Numbered from the stretch's first letter, positions 21,484 to 35,200 are shown. The stretch is DNA of 64,000 nucleotides from Diphasiastrum complanatum (GCA_029204225.1 CM055112.1:1962346-2026345); one strand, 5' to 3'. Translations and numbers: made by a program. The notes: a model not told the origin generated them from the letters alone.

Positions 21484-23190
21484 AATGAATTCTACTTCTA
21501 GTTCTTCTCTAATTGACAAACTCGATGGAGAGAATCTGGAAGTTCAAGATGAAGGTCATCTATTAGCCAAGGAACTGCCTTGGGACATAGTTGATGGTAT
21601 TGAAATCAAGCTAGAGGCTGATACAGCTAGCATAATCAGATGGAAACAACGAGATGGCAAGGATTTTGCCTTAATCACTCTGAATATCAGAGACTCCTAA
21701 ATCAGTCATATCCGATCTACACAGACGACCAAGGGTTCTTGGGATATCCTAGCTACACTCTATGACATTAGAGATGTCAATTCTAAACGCCATTTGAGGA
21801 AGAATTTCTTCACTTTGCGGATGTCTGATGAAGACACTATTTCTAGCCATCTCAATAGATTCAAAAACTTTATGGAACAGATGACTGCAACAGGATCGAA
21901 CATTGAAGATTCAGATGCAGTAATGACTCTTCTATCAAGTCTTCCTGAAGCCTGTGAAACATGGGTCATGGCTATTTCGACCCAGCAACAACTTACTCTA
22001 TCAAGAGTCATTTCAATGTTGTTACAAGAGGAGATCAAAAGAAATGCATCCTCCTCAGGCTCAGGATTGGATCCTCAAGATCTATATACAAACAAAAATT
22101 AGAAAAATCAAAAGAGATCTCCAAAGTCAGATTCTTTTGACAGAAAGAGCAACTTGTAGTTTGGGTCGAATTTTGACTCTAGGTCAAATTTTAACTCAGA
22201 GTCAAATTCTGGCTCAGGGTCAAATTCAAATTTTTCTTTATCATTCCAGCCAAGGCAGATCTGTTTTGCAAATACTGTAAGAGGATTGGCCATCTCATCA
22301 AGGAACACATAACACTCAAATACAACAATGAAAAGAAGATTCCTAATGAGATGGCCAATCCTCTTACAGTATTTGGACTGGTCGATTCCTGGTACTTGGA
22401 CTCCGGAGCAACACAACACATGACTCACCATCGGGACTGGTTCCAAAGCTACAAGACCTTCACTCATTCTAGAGTTGTGCAACTTGGAGACAACTCAACG
22501 CATTCCATTGAGGGTGAAGGAATATTCAGGATTGAATTCCATAAAGGTGATGTTAGGTTGCTGTCCAATGTTTTACATATTCTAAACTTGACCAAAAATC
22601 TGCTCTCAGTTAGTAGAATCACAGATTGGGTCGGAAGGTCGAATTTGACACATATGGCTGCACCATTTTTGACAAGTCCTAGAAAGTTTTAGCTTTCAGG
22701 AGAAGAAGTGACAACCTTTACAAACTCAGCCACTACAATTCTTCTAGATGTCAAGCTCTGTATACAACCACTTCTGAATCAAATGATAGGCTATGGCATT
22801 ACAAATTAGGCCATTTAAATTCCAGTTGTATTCAACAAATGTTGAAACAGAACTTAGTACAAGATTCACCTTTCCTTAGCAAATCCGATACTCCATGTAA
22901 AAGCTATATTTCTAGCACGCATGTTAGAAGTTCAATCATTTCGGATTCAGAATGTACTTCTAGAAATTTGTTACATCTTGTACACATGGACATTTGTGGT
23001 CCTATGCAGACTATTTCCATAGGGAGAGCTGTCTATTTGCTGACTATTATTGATGACTTCTTTCAGAGGACTGCAACATATTTCTTGAAGAAAAAATCCG
23101 ATATTCTCAAGTTCTTCATGTAGTTCAAAGCATCATCAAGAAAAAAGACCCAGAGAAGAATCAAAGCTCTATGCTCTGATGCTGCATTTT
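21484..23190 (+). pseudogene. Copia gag-protease-integrase, truncated
   Basis: Gag starts MNSTSSSSLIDKLDGENLE, has a stop near 21700, then resumes through SSHLNRFKNFMEQMTATGSN. An atypical zinc knuckle CKYCKRIGHLIKEH (CX2CX4HX4H, last Cys replaced by His) is near 22268. The protease shows SWYLDSGATQHMTHHRDW, with an intact DSGA triplet. Pre-integrase and integrase follow: LHLVHMDICGPMQT with the catalytic Asp, and LLTIIDDFFQRTATYFLKKK. The sequence breaks off at ~23190 into pyrimidine/purine-rich repeats. RT and RNase H are absent. Stops and frame changes make it inactive. Confidence 0.9.
22269..22375. repeat. Perfect 30-bp inverted repeat, 47-nt loop, inside gag-protease
   Basis: Positions 22269-22298 (starting caaatactgtaagagg) are the exact reverse complement of 22346-22375 (ending cctcttacagtatttg). 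The left arm encodes part of the zinc knuckle; the right arm encodes the linker before the protease. Confidence 0.95.
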
Positions 23191-23391
23191 TTCTCTATGA
23201 AATGTGCGATCTCTCTTCAAAATGTGCGTTCCCTCTCTTCAATGTGTGTTGTCTCTCTATGAAATATGCATTCTCTCTCCACCTTCTCATCTTGCATTAC
23301 GTCATGGAAGGCCCATAGACCTCGGGCCTTCCGTGTAAGGAAGGCCCTCGGACGGGGCCTTCCACCACCGTACGTAATGCTAGGTGCTCAG
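23191..23391. repeat. Simple repeats and a GC-rich imperfect palindrome
   Basis: 23195-23280 has several variants of a phrase like ctctatgaaatgtgcgttctctc. 23294-23382 begins gcattacgtcatggaaggccc and ends gggccttccaccaccgtacgtaatgc, an imperfect inverted repeat of unusually high GC for this window. Related pieces recur at 23755-23855 on the other side of an LTR fragment. Confidence 0.6.
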
Positions 23392-23748
23392 TGTGAAAGT
23401 ACTGTACTTTAGGACCATAAATGGATCTTAGAAAGATCCACAAGAGTGATTGTATGCTTGCTTAACAATCTATCAAAAAACTGGTCATCAAAAAGTTGAT
23501 CTAGATTGGCAATTTGACAAACAACAAGCATTAACAATCAAAAGCATTGATCAATATTGAAATACGAGCTCACACTTGTGAACCACAGCCTATTGTATGG
23601 CTGTAGACAGAGTTAGAAGTAGAAATCAATTTGGTTTCATTTGGATCACAAAAAATCAATGTCCATAGTGAACTAGCTCGAGATTGCCAATGAGCTCCAA
23701 AAATAATCTATCTTCTCACTATGGAGAGATGGAATAAATAGCAAAAGT
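23392..23748 (-). repeat. Partial LTR of Copia family A
   Basis: Plus-strand text begins tgtgaaagtactgtacttt and follows the 9440 LTR through gagattgccaatgagctcc to about 23748, then diverges. It is truncated to about half its length. Confidence 0.75.
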
Positions 23749-25120
23749 GATGGGCCTTTTGTGCAGGTCAGGGCCCTGCCCTCGGGCTCTCGGCCTCGTG
23801 CAAGGGTCCTCCCTGCATGGAAGGCCCTCAAATAGGGAATTCCATCATACGTAATGGATACCCTCTGACTATTATGCCCATTTTTTGAATAGATAAAAAA
23901 GTAGAATATGTATGTATTTTTTTTCCAAACGGAGGTGCTGCGCTTTTTACCTTGCGCCTCCGTACAACTACCACATGGCATGTCCAAAGTGGCCAATCAA
24001 AGTCAAAATGCTTACTATGCTTTATAATGTACATATGAAAAAAGTCAAGGTACCCATTATGCAATGGAATGTCCTAGGCAGAGGACATTCTGTCTTGTTC
24101 AGCTTTCCAAACTAACTTAGCTTGAGCCTAATTTTTTTTGAAAAGCCAAATCTGATGGGGGTGATGGAGTATGGAAAATGCGAGCAGAGAAAAGAGTAGG
24201 AATATTTGCGGAACAGCTCTCCCGCTACAATGGGGGCTGCTAGATGCAAAAAGAGTCTAATAGAATATTTATGCTAAGTATAATCACAGCTTAAGTGTTC
24301 TTGTGCCCAACAGGTCTTATAGATTAGTTCATACTCACAAAAACAAAAATGAGTACAGTCCATCGAAGAGATTAGAAATGGTTTGTGTGTGGTATTACTA
24401 ATATTGGATTTAGTCAGAAGTTTAGTTCTGAAATAGATTGAAAGAGTAGTCTGATAGCGCAAGTTCCTCAGGCGTCAAAGACAACCATCGTTTGATCAGA
24501 AACTGAGGAGTCGTAGACGTCCGTGTTCTGATTAGAGTGAGTAAACAAATGTTATTAAACAACAATGAAGTGCATTCAAATCACAACAAGCATTCATCTA
24601 CGTTTATACACAGATAATAAAGCATGTTGCTGCTATATTACACTGAAGCACAACAAAATAGCAGTTACAACCAGAATGACGGCATAACTGGGAGGCTCAA
24701 AATCATTCGTCTCATGGACGGAGCATCACGTAGAGTGTGTCTGGATGATCCATTTATAGAATTCATCCATGTACTAATTATAGTAAATATTTGTCACCTA
24801 ATTAGGTAAGCCATTATTGTACTTGGAAGTATTTGGCTTGTGTGACAACTGTACATGGTATATACGGTCAACGAATCAGGGAATGTTGATGCGGACGAGG
24901 ACGCTGCAAAGTTCTCACTTCGCATTTTACGTGAAGTGGCTTTCTCCCATTTCGCATTTTTGGGAAGTGGATGGGAACGTTCCTCATTGAAAATAGATGA
25001 TTGTCGAGATTTTTTTTTCTCTTTGGAATTTTGCAAAAAAGTCGACAGTGCCCTTAAAAAGGCGAAGGTGCCCTTAAAATAGTTTAATTTTTCCAAAATA
25101 GTTGAAAGGAAGAAGCTGAA
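23749..25120. other. No gene; GC-rich repeat then LTR-like sequence
   Basis: 23755-23855 shares ggaaggccct and tacgtaatg with the palindrome at 23294. Near 24473 the phrase gcgtcaaagacaaccat matches the LTR-like region at 948. 24900-25080 has near-repeats of cgcatttt. No domain is seen in any open frame. Confidence 0.45.
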
Positions 25121-25325
25121 GGCAAAAAGCCGACACTGTCACAAAAAGCCGACACTGTCTCAAAAAGCCGACACTGTTGCATTCCGGGGAAATGCAAAAA
25201 GATGACACTGTTGAAAATAGTTGAACTGTTGAACTATGCTGAAGTGTCGCATTTTGGGAAAAGCTGACACTATCGCATTTCAAGAAAAGCCGACACTGTC
25301 ACATTTCAGAATAAGCCGACATTGT
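25121..25325. repeat. Short tandem repeats around agccgacactgtc
   Basis: The unit aaaaagccgacactgt is repeated three times in a row near 25125-25175, then recurs with variants (gctgacactatcgcattt, gccgacactgtcacattt) to 25325. A related but different repeat (gtatttctgcagactgttgcgacact) follows to about 25410. Confidence 0.75.
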
Positions 25326-25740
25326 TAAAAACATAGTTCATTTCTGTAGATTGTTGCGAGACTTAGTGTATTTCTGCAGACTGTTGCGACACTTGGTGTA
25401 TTTCTGCAGAGTTGTTCTAAATGCTAATTCATGGAAGTTCTTGAAGATGGCCAAGTCTTCAATGATCTTCAAATTATTCAACTTAACATCTGAACTTGAA
25501 ATATGATAGGATTGGTTACCCTTTGTTGGAGATCAGCCGGAAGCCCGTTGTAGACGTTCTTCAAATAATTTGGCTGTCTAAGTTATGATTCCCGCGGGTA
25601 TCAAATGAGCGAACGTAGAACCAGAGTTGGTTTCATTTGACCCTAGATCACCAATCAATAAACATGTAGGAAGAATCTTGAAATAGAAATTAGTCATTCA
25701 CCAAGGAGACAACTGTGGACTTAATTTCCAACAAAATCGG

Positions 25741-25965
25741 GCAGAATGTCCTTTGCCCGACACCTTCCATAATACAACAAATTTTGCCATCTTAAAAATA
25801 GAATACTGCTTCTGCATCAGGCTGAGCCTAAAACTTTTTGGAAAGCCAAACCGGGCAGAATGTCCTTTGCTCGACACCTTCCATAATACAACAAATCCTG
25901 CCATTTTAAAAATACAATATTGCATCTGCATTGTTCATAAAACAAGAGCAAAAGAATTCCACTAA
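25741..25965. repeat. Tandem duplication, period 114 bp
   Basis: gcagaatgtcctttgcccga at 25741 recurs at 25855 with one difference, and both copies continue through cgacaccttccataatacaa. A related aatgtcctaggcagaggacattctgtc lies near 24070. Confidence 0.85.
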
Positions 25966-25968
25966 AAT

Positions 25969-26092
<124 letters not shown>

Positions 26093-26449
26093 TTTTTGAG
26101 GTAACTAGTATTATTGGTTAAAGTGCATTTGACGATGCAAATTTTTGTAGGTCCACTAACTTCTTGGTTGGCCTAGTGTGGGTAGTGTGTGCCCATAATC
26201 CTTGTTGGCGAACTGAATGTTTATTTAACACTAGAGTTGTTTTCAGCACAATTTTGTGCGTGTGCGCACAATCGTACGTATAAAACCCTTGGTCACTAGA
26301 CGAGACATAACATGCCATCAAATGACTGAAATTTCAATCTTTCGATTGTACATGGAACTAGACTTGACTCTTCATTGTGTTATCGGAAGACTTAATTTTT
26401 TTTTTCTTTGAATTGATGGCAATTTACCCCCAAAAAACTTCATCTTTTT

Positions 26450-26930
26450 AATACTTTTCAGCACTTCACATGGGTAACTTTAGGTGCACGTATATATCTC
26501 TATACAACTCCAAATTTATTTATTTTTTATAGACGTGTTTCTATGGTCATAAAGGATTTTTGAAAGTAGATAGCCAAAGAAAGATTTGTAAAAAGCACCT
26601 CCAAATAGGCTGTAACTTTTTAGCACCTGTCAATAATTTTCAACACTTTTCAGCACTTGACATGGGTAACTTTAGATGTACATATCTATCTCTACATAAC
26701 TCCAAATTGAAAAAAAAAAATTGAGACGTGTTTCTATGGTCATATAATACTTTTAAAGTAGATAGCCAAAAAAAATATTGTTAAAATCATGGTGTTATAC
26801 ACTCAAATATGATATTTCCAGTTTTGGTGATTTTCATCTACACTTAAATGGATAACTTTGGATGCACGTTTCTATTTTTTATCGGCATGTTTTTATAAAG
26901 TATAGGATTTTTAAAAGCAGACGTGTAAAA
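26450..26930. repeat. Degenerate triplication, period about 192 bp
   Basis: cacatgggtaactttaggtg (near 26466) recurs as gacatgggtaactttagatg (near 26658) and more loosely as aaatggataactttggatg (near 26846). Each is followed by a phrase like gacgtgtttctatggtcat. No coding potential. Confidence 0.75.
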
Positions 26931-29291
26931 AATTGAATGTAAAATTCACAATAATGTAGTCCCATATATGAAAATAGTGAAGTTTCATCAGTACCCCCAC
27001 ATGTTTGACACATCATATATTTCATATAAGTTGCTCAAAATGAAGGTCTCAAAATTTGTAATTAGTAAATGTATACATGAAGAACACATATGTGAGAGGA
27101 TTTGATGTGATTCATCATAGTTTATGAGATATGATTTTTTGAATAAGTGCTTGAAATGCACACTTTTGTGCTCATTTTGTGACGATTCTAACAACCAAGA
27201 AGCACATGTTTGAAGAAGGACATATTTACAACATAAAAGTAGCAAAAGAAGAGAGTTTCTACATGTCTTATAAACGTCAACATTTTTGGTGCAGATGGTA
27301 GGGATTGCCATATCAGATGGAGGTATTGGATTAACTATCAACATACAGTTAAAGTAATTGATGCCATCTAGCATCATATTGCTAATGGTGTTGCCACCAA
27401 TGACAAGCCTTTAGTAGTTGCATAGATGATTTTGTAGGGCCGATAATGCAAAAGCTACTCTCATATTTTGAGTTTTGGGCAAAAAGAACACATGTTGACC
27501 ATTATATTGTGGAATTTTACTTGTGTCAATATGATTTGAGGTTTTGCTAAAAAAATTGGCTACTTTACGCCCTTGATTATTATGGTTGTTGTGAGCACGG
27601 AGGCTTATGATGTATTATCATTCTACCACATGAGAATTTCAGCCTTCAACTTCCTATTTTGAACATAGTTCCATCCAATTCCAACTTCTTCCTAGTTCTA
27701 CGTATCTAAGAATGGCCTTTCTAGTGACCTTTGGATAAGATGAAGCTTACAATATAACCCTAGGCCTTTCGCACCAGCCCACTAAAAAATACTTCAAGGC
27801 GACGGCCATTAGTTAACTAATGGTTGGGGTAGTGCAATAGTGGTAGTGATTTAAATGGACCAAATAGGAGCCTTTTAACTAATGGGTGGCTGAGTTAAGA
27901 AATTAACACAAGAAATAATTAGGTGGGGACCTATTAGGTTTAACTCATTTTTGCATTCTGCAGTTTTTGTTAGGGTTTTGAGAATCATCTTTTATCTAGT
28001 GGAATTTCGTAGGCAATATGGAAGCTCTTGACGAAAGCAGTGCATTTATGTCGGTTGCCAGTAGTTTCAGGTACAGTATGGTCCATTTCAAGATATCTAT
28101 ATAGCTGAAACAATATGCCAAAAACCAGCTAAAAAGAAAAGAATTTTTTTTTTTGGAACTGTTATTCTTTGCTGAGAATCGAGATTCGTGAATCGCTATA
28201 GCCTGAGAAGCTCGATTCTCTACAATTATGGTTTATTTAGTTAGAGACATTTGAATCTCTTGTAAATTGTAGGTGGGGGCCCAAATGTCAATTAATGCTA
28301 AAGGGCTAAGCATTAGTGGTTTCTATTCCCTTATGTTAAGTCCTACTTATAACTCTTACCCAAAATGATCCTAAGATGTGTAAAGGCATGATTCTCTAGG
28401 ATATGTGGGCATACCGAATCAATCAAAACTTTATGGTAGTAAAAATTCTTTATGCACATGTACATTTCTGATTATGGACTCCAATAGTTTAAGTGGCAGG
28501 CAAATTTTGTGGAGGATTATCTTTGTAGCTCCAAAATTTGAAGGATACCTTTCGTTTAAGACAATTATCTCGTATTCACATCCTTCACTTCACCAATGGC
28601 CTGGGCCCTTCTTGTTTGAGGCCATAAAGAATTGCAATATACTCATGGTGCCTGTTCTAAAGAGAGCTTGCAAAACAAGGCAATATCCTATTTTACCCAA
28701 AATGACTTTTTGGCTCTTAAAGCAATCAACCATGCAGCATTGAATAACATGCAAAAGGACTCACTTTGCTACTATTTCAACCAAGAATAAAAAATAACAC
28801 GTACCATGGAAACCTTCATGCATAAAATGGTGGAGCATGAAAGAATAGAATGATATAACCACCCTTTTCCCACGAGACAAACTACAACTGGAGCAAAATT
28901 AATCTGGACAAATGGAAAACCCTTCTCCTATGGTGTCTTTTTTCTTCTGTGCATCCTCATTTGTGCAGTGGATTGAAGTAGAACTTCCACCTCAAGGAGA
29001 GGAAAGAAAGTGTTAACCAATTCACCACTTATTAGAGGACTAGTCTCCCATAATCAAAGTCTCACCAATAATACATCTTTGTTAGCATAATGAATTTACA
29101 GTGTGGACTATTTATTGGTTGTATCCAGTAGGGAAATTTTGAAACTTCCCAAAGATAAATTGAATTTTAAACAGAATGTATTTTTCTGATCATTTGGGAT
29201 GCTGCGAAGCTTCAACATCCTTTGAGAAGCGTCATTGACTGTTTACACTGGTTAGTTTCAACATGTATGAGTTGAAGGCGTGACACACTTA
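26931..29291. other. Intergenic, no gene seen; 3' flank of the HD-ZIP III gene
   Basis: AT-rich with short open frames only. The phrase ttgattattatggttgttgtg near 27580 loosely resembles 44975 (cttgatcatcatggtcattatg), hinting at a dispersed repeat. The 3' UTR of the homeobox gene should lie just below 29291, but no strong polyadenylation signal was identified. Confidence 0.45.
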
Positions 29292-32200
29292 CTAGAGCAG
29301 CAATGGCATTGAAGACCAGTTTATGAACATTATGGCTATACAGAGAACAGTTCCATTTTCATGGAAAACCTTCCATGCAATTGCCCTCTCATAGGCGGCG
29401 ACTCGGCCTGTGCTTGATAGCCTAACACCCCCTGGAAGGTATGCAATTCCCTGGTTATTCACATAAACACACACATACAGAATGCTAAGAACAACTGTAA
29501 AGAATTCTTGACAACAATAAAACAGACACCTTACAGAAAGCCTCAAAAACTGGAGAGACATGCCTCAAAAGCAGAAGCCAATCTAATTATGTAAAAAGCC
29601 ATACCTTGAAAAAATGTTGGACCTCATTAATAGTTTTCTATTCTAAGATCGATCTGTTTTACCTGCTGTAGAACTTGTACCAATTCAGATAAAGCAGCCT
29701 TTCGCCCACTTTCAAGCACTGTGCTATCCCACAGAATGTTCTGCAGCTCATCCAAGGTGGTTTCCAGCATCTCCAAACCAGCACGGTTTGCAAATAAAAA
29801 CTTTGGTAGCTCCTGTGTATAACGATCTCATTTCCAGGAAAATCTCAAACCATGTTCTAGTTTGACATTCATGGTATCACGAACAAAATAGATATCTGTA
29901 CAAATCTTCTGCTTGCTACATTACTAGTTTTCAGAGAGATCTGAACAAGTATTCAATTTTGCACAGGAGAAACCTGCTTGGATCTCTTCACAACAGATAG
30001 AAGACAAAGCCTTTAGAAATATCCGGCATGAAAGGGACTTTTTTATGACTACAACTAGGTCTGATGTGATGAAGTTGCACTTGCAAGTTGCAAGCTCAAC
30101 ATGAAAATCACCATGATTTTCCAGTTATTCAGATTGGATTATTTGAACTCATTGACCTTGAAAATATGTTTCTTTCATGCTGAGAACCTTCACATATTGT
30201 AAGACTCTGTCTAAATGGTCTGGAACTTAGATGATTACTTAGCTGGGAACTTCCTCAGATTGATTTTCACTATAGCAGGATTCGTGCATGTTTTGTATCT
30301 GTATGCATTAAGCAGACTTGAAGTGACTGTCATAAAATTTAAACATGTTGGGTTGCAGAATAAGGGCAGACAAAATTTAAAAAAATTGTACCTTCCAAGT
30401 ACAGCAGACAATGGCATCAGTGTGAAACCAGAACAATTGCGTTAATGCATCAGCTTTTCCAGAATCGGATAAAAGATCAACACCAAAATGTAATCTGCAC
30501 AAAAATTCCAAAAATATATTGGATACTGATGTCACAAACTCTGAAAACATTTTCTCTGATGCATGGGCAAAAGCATAAGAGTACCTGTAGCTATATATCA
30601 GCAGGTTTATGAGCATATGAGCCTCTGCAGTGGCAGGAGGTGTTGATCTTAGTTGTGAACCTAGATTGGAAGCTGCAAGTGCTATAGTTACTTGCTGTAC
30701 GAAATTCATAACCTTTCGTACATACTTGCGGGCAATTCCTACAATATTGTCCTGATTCTGAACCTCATAAGCAAATTGAAAAGCTACTGTCAATAAGGAT
30801 CTAGAATGGTATCTGGAAGTTAGATTTCCTGGACTTTTCCCATACGAATCTTCAAGAGCCAACTCTGGGTCCAGCATACAAGCGAGCTTGGTCTCACCCT
30901 GAAAATTATGATCAAGTATAAGGAAAATTGTCATGAAAATGTCAGCGTGATGAGGATTTCAAAAGTGCATGGGCACAAAGTTTATTTTAAGCAAAGTACC
31001 AAGTTTAACAAAGTGTTAAATGCTTTAAGTTTTACAGAGGTAAGGAGTGCATACCAATTCTTGATCCAAAGGTATTAATCGAAAGCCTGATGGCAGTAAC
31101 ATCATGTCATCAGAAACAGCAGCCTCAACTGGAGCAAAAACGAGTTGAGCACAAGCTCCTGATTTTTCTTCATCATCCTCACTACACAGCTTAAACATTG
31201 TCATAACAGAAATTTATCAGCACAGGCTTAACAAACTTGGCCAGAATGAATGATTACCTTGCATACGTATGCAATTTCCCAAACGATATGATAGATCTCA
31301 ATAGACTGATGAAACTTCTACATGTCAGTCAAGTGAAATGCCTGCCGCCGGATAGAAAATACAGTCATGTGCATGTGCACAGCTAGTACCTGAAGAAAGT
31401 AGACCTCCTTGGCTGGGGTAGCATCGAACTGAGCATAATTTTCCAGCTTTATCAGCTCCAGATACTGTCAATAGATAACTAACAAATTACATACCTTGGA
31501 TGGATGCTTTCTAATGCTGCAGCAAAGAGATATAAATGATAATTGTCAGAGCGATTTTCCTCATATTGTGAAGTCAGAAGCAAACAAAATTAACAAGGTC
31601 AAATAATTAGCGCACATCTTGGCCCATAGATTGTCTCACTCGTGAAGGATCCTTCCAATTTCCAAACTGCCTTTCATTCATCACGGACGAACCATAGCCA
31701 CTCATGAAATCAACAGATGACGCAGCATCAAAAGTGCCTGCCCACTCCGATCGATGCTTCCGTAGAAATTTTATTAAAACTGTGGGAGGAACATTCTGCA
31801 AAGGATCAAATTATTACTATAAAATTGGGCACTTTAAAGATTACAAATTATATCCAAAGGACATCTGTAGGTTTATCTTTCATCTGACACAACCTGCAAG
31901 AGCATAGAAGCCTTGGCACATAAAATCCTCCCATCTTCGGAATGCACTGCAGAAGATTTGGGCTCAATCCCTTTGAGGTATGAACTGGTGTTGAAAGAAA
32001 TACTAACATCCTCTGTTCCATCTCTACCAATCAAAGACCATCCATTGTCTGGAAACCCATTTAAAGCATCATTGAAACCCCTGCAACAGATTCCCTCACA
32101 TGCTGTGAACAAAATAGTGTCCTTGCAAGTTTTGTTTATCTGTAGGATACTATGCATGATCAATATCGGTAATAACTTCTAGAAGGCCTTTAATACCTGG

Positions 32201-35200
32201 CCATGCGCAGTGCAAGAGATCTCAATGTAGGAAATATCTGAAAACCTTCTGGCATTTGCTCAACTTGAGCTTCTTGCTTCAAAAAGAGCATTGCCTTCAG
32301 AAAATGAATGCATCAGGTTTGGTTCAAGAAAACACCACCATCCCACAAAATACAATTTTTTCTGACAATCAACAGCTTGTGGTGCACAGAGGGCATACAA
32401 AGAAAATTGATAATGATGAGGAATTCTTACTGGAAGAGTCATTTGTTGTGCAAGAAAAGATGATGATTGATAAAGTGGCCGAAGCACCTCCAATGTGCTT
32501 GTGCCCTGTGTTATTTCAGGAAGAAACAACACTTAAAATAAGCAGTCTCACTTCTCTCAATAACGTTTTTGTAGCTGCTGTTCTGTAAAAGTAAAATGGC
32601 ATGACCGGCTAAATTAGACAATTTGAGTTTGAAAAATGCTATACCTTCAAATCCATGTGATCTACAAGGTACACAACACAGTTTCCTCCTTCACAAGGGC
32701 GAATCAAGTACCCACTTGAGAGCATTTCTGCCCTCATAAAATACTCCATGGATGGCATTGTAGGAAGATACTTTGTATCTTTTAAAGAACGTTCACAAAC
32801 CTGCCAAAACAGATAGATTACAATTCCAGTCAAGATCATTCTCAAACTACACCAAGATGTCCAGTTTGTTGTAGTAATGGATTTGTAAGGGTACAATATC
32901 AAGAATATCATTGGAAAGTGGTCTACCACCTCCTTCAAGCGTTCTTCTAGAAGACAATTTATCTGCCAAAATTACCATTTATCTACAATGGCCAGTATGA
33001 ATAGTAGAATCTAGAAAATTTGAAGGATGGAATATTACCACCAAATTACCATCCTCTAAGAAAGTTGTGTATCTTAATGTCCAAAAATCCCGGGGTGGAT
33101 CAAGTGTAGTTGGTGCATACATCTGCAATTTACCATCTGTGATTAGTTAACTATTATTGAATGTTCACAAACATAGCATTGAGTCCGCAAGAATGAATTT
33201 CATGCGTAGTGCAATTAAAGCGACTATCCAGAGAAAAAAACTCTTTGTTGATGTAAGAGAGAGAAAAAACAGCCATCTTGAAATTGAACATATGGTGTAC
33301 AAATTCAAATAACTCTCATGATGTTTTGCATATATCTCTCCTAGCTTCTTAGTACAAAAAAATAATGTTCTTATATGCTACCTGTGTATAAACAACCTCC
33401 AGAGTTCCTTTGTTTTCTGTCGTTGCAGTTCCAACAACATCAGTACTTCGACAAGCATGGAGCCAAGAAGGCCTATCTTTCAAAATGCCTGCAATCTATA
33501 GCAATTTGTACCTACTATTAGATAAGAGTTCCTCCTGATATAAGTGCTGTACAAACAGTAAGACTTCAAGACCATTAACCCAGACTTCACAGAAGAATTT
33601 AGGCTGCACAGAATAGAAAGAGTAATTAAGCCCACCTCAAAGCACAAAATACTTGCAAAGCCTATAGGTGCGTTATATGATCATTTCATGAGGGAGGTAC
33701 AAACTGAAGAGATTTTATCTGCCTAAGGCAGTTGCTGATATATGCAGTGAAGGATTTAAGTTACCTGATGATCTTATGGAGTTTTCTATAATTGTACAAG
33801 CTGGGTTCTTTTCTTCTAAATGATGTTGGGCATTGAGAAGAAATGATTCTTTCAAATTACGAATAAATAAAAATCCAAAACACAAAACTTGAACAAACCC
33901 TTGATAGTTTATTACTTTGAAAACACATAATATGCCACTTTCAGTTAATTAGAGAGAAGATTATTACTCTAGTAGGCTCCAGTGGCACCAGACCAAGCAC
34001 TCGTGCTGCCACGCCATCACAACCATGTGAGACTGCCACCATGCCGAAGGAATCTGGACAAGGCTGCAGATTGCAGATATGTGTACATATTAAGACTATA
34101 TGACGGGACAGTATCCACCAGCCTGATAAGTAAGCTAAGAGTATATGACATCTGGACAGCATTCACCATCCCGATGAGTAAGCATGAAATTACAGGCTGT
34201 ATTTTGTCAAATAACAGTCTTACTAACCTTCATCCCTGGCAGCTGGATCCAGTCTATTGTAGTCCCTAAAGCCTTTGCAAGAAATTCCTTCAAGGTTTCC
34301 TCCGCAATAAGCAGCAGTCTGCACCAGCATCCAGTCATAGTTATGTCCATCAGGTACTGATTCATAAGACCTGTTTTGATTCAAACAAGAATACTCTAAA
34401 AATTTCGTAGCTATCTTCCGCAGCTAACTGACAGAGACATTTTTTTTTAAAACAAGCCTCGGTAGAAATTAGAGCTTGCAGCTAGCTACTGATGAGGGAG
34501 ACCAAGTGATGCACAAGATGACAACTTATGGGCATTCATGGAGAGAAGGGGCTACCCTGTGATGTTTACGCCTCCAGAAGTCTCACATTCCGAATCACCT
34601 TCAGGAACTAGGAAGTCTGTGGTTCTATCTGTTACTATGGCTGCCTCCGACTAGAAACAAGTTGGTAGACAAATCTTGTTAGCAGGCGAAAAATTTTCAG
34701 AATAAAAAACTCCGATTATCATATTTACCGCTTAAAACAAATGTTTGCTTAAGCCTTATCTTGAAGTTAGTTAAATTGACTTCTGAAAGATGTTCACTTA
34801 ACCTGTGTTAGGATTGTACCCACCTCAAGGAGCTGCGAAACTGGAAAGTTGAAATTTTTCTTACGAAATAGCATGATTCAGGTCCCTACACCATCTCCTT
34901 TTCCAGAAAAGAAAAACAGAAAACAGGAAAATTCGAGAAAGAAAACAAAAGCATGTTCACCCAGGAATACCCGTCAACACTGAAAGAAAAAGCTCAACGC
35001 ATCTCGAAGTTCTAACAGATGAGCATAACCTCAGCGAGCGTGAGTCACTATTCAATTTTGCAGCAGAACATAAACAACTTGAAGGAGTCAACGTCTCTGC
35101 AAAACAAAAAGCCAACTATTGTAAGGCACTACCTGCTGGTTGGCTGCATGAAAAGAGGTCTGGTTAGTATTGCAATGGCCATTGAGTTGCATGAGCAAGC

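Noticed and set aside
24855-25325. CRISPR-like spaced repeats around agccgacactgtc
   Set aside because: Units are variable and directly adjacent without unique spacers of constant length; a plant minisatellite.
28405-28743. 112-codon plus-strand frame near the 3' end of the homeobox gene
   Set aside because: No domain or conservation clue; neither strand gave a convincing retroelement motif.
31497-31518. Possible 22-nt micro-exon of the HD-ZIP III gene between 31616 and 31464
   Set aside because: Its length breaks the frame, while direct splicing of 31795-31616 to 31464-31390 is in phase and gives the family-typical length.
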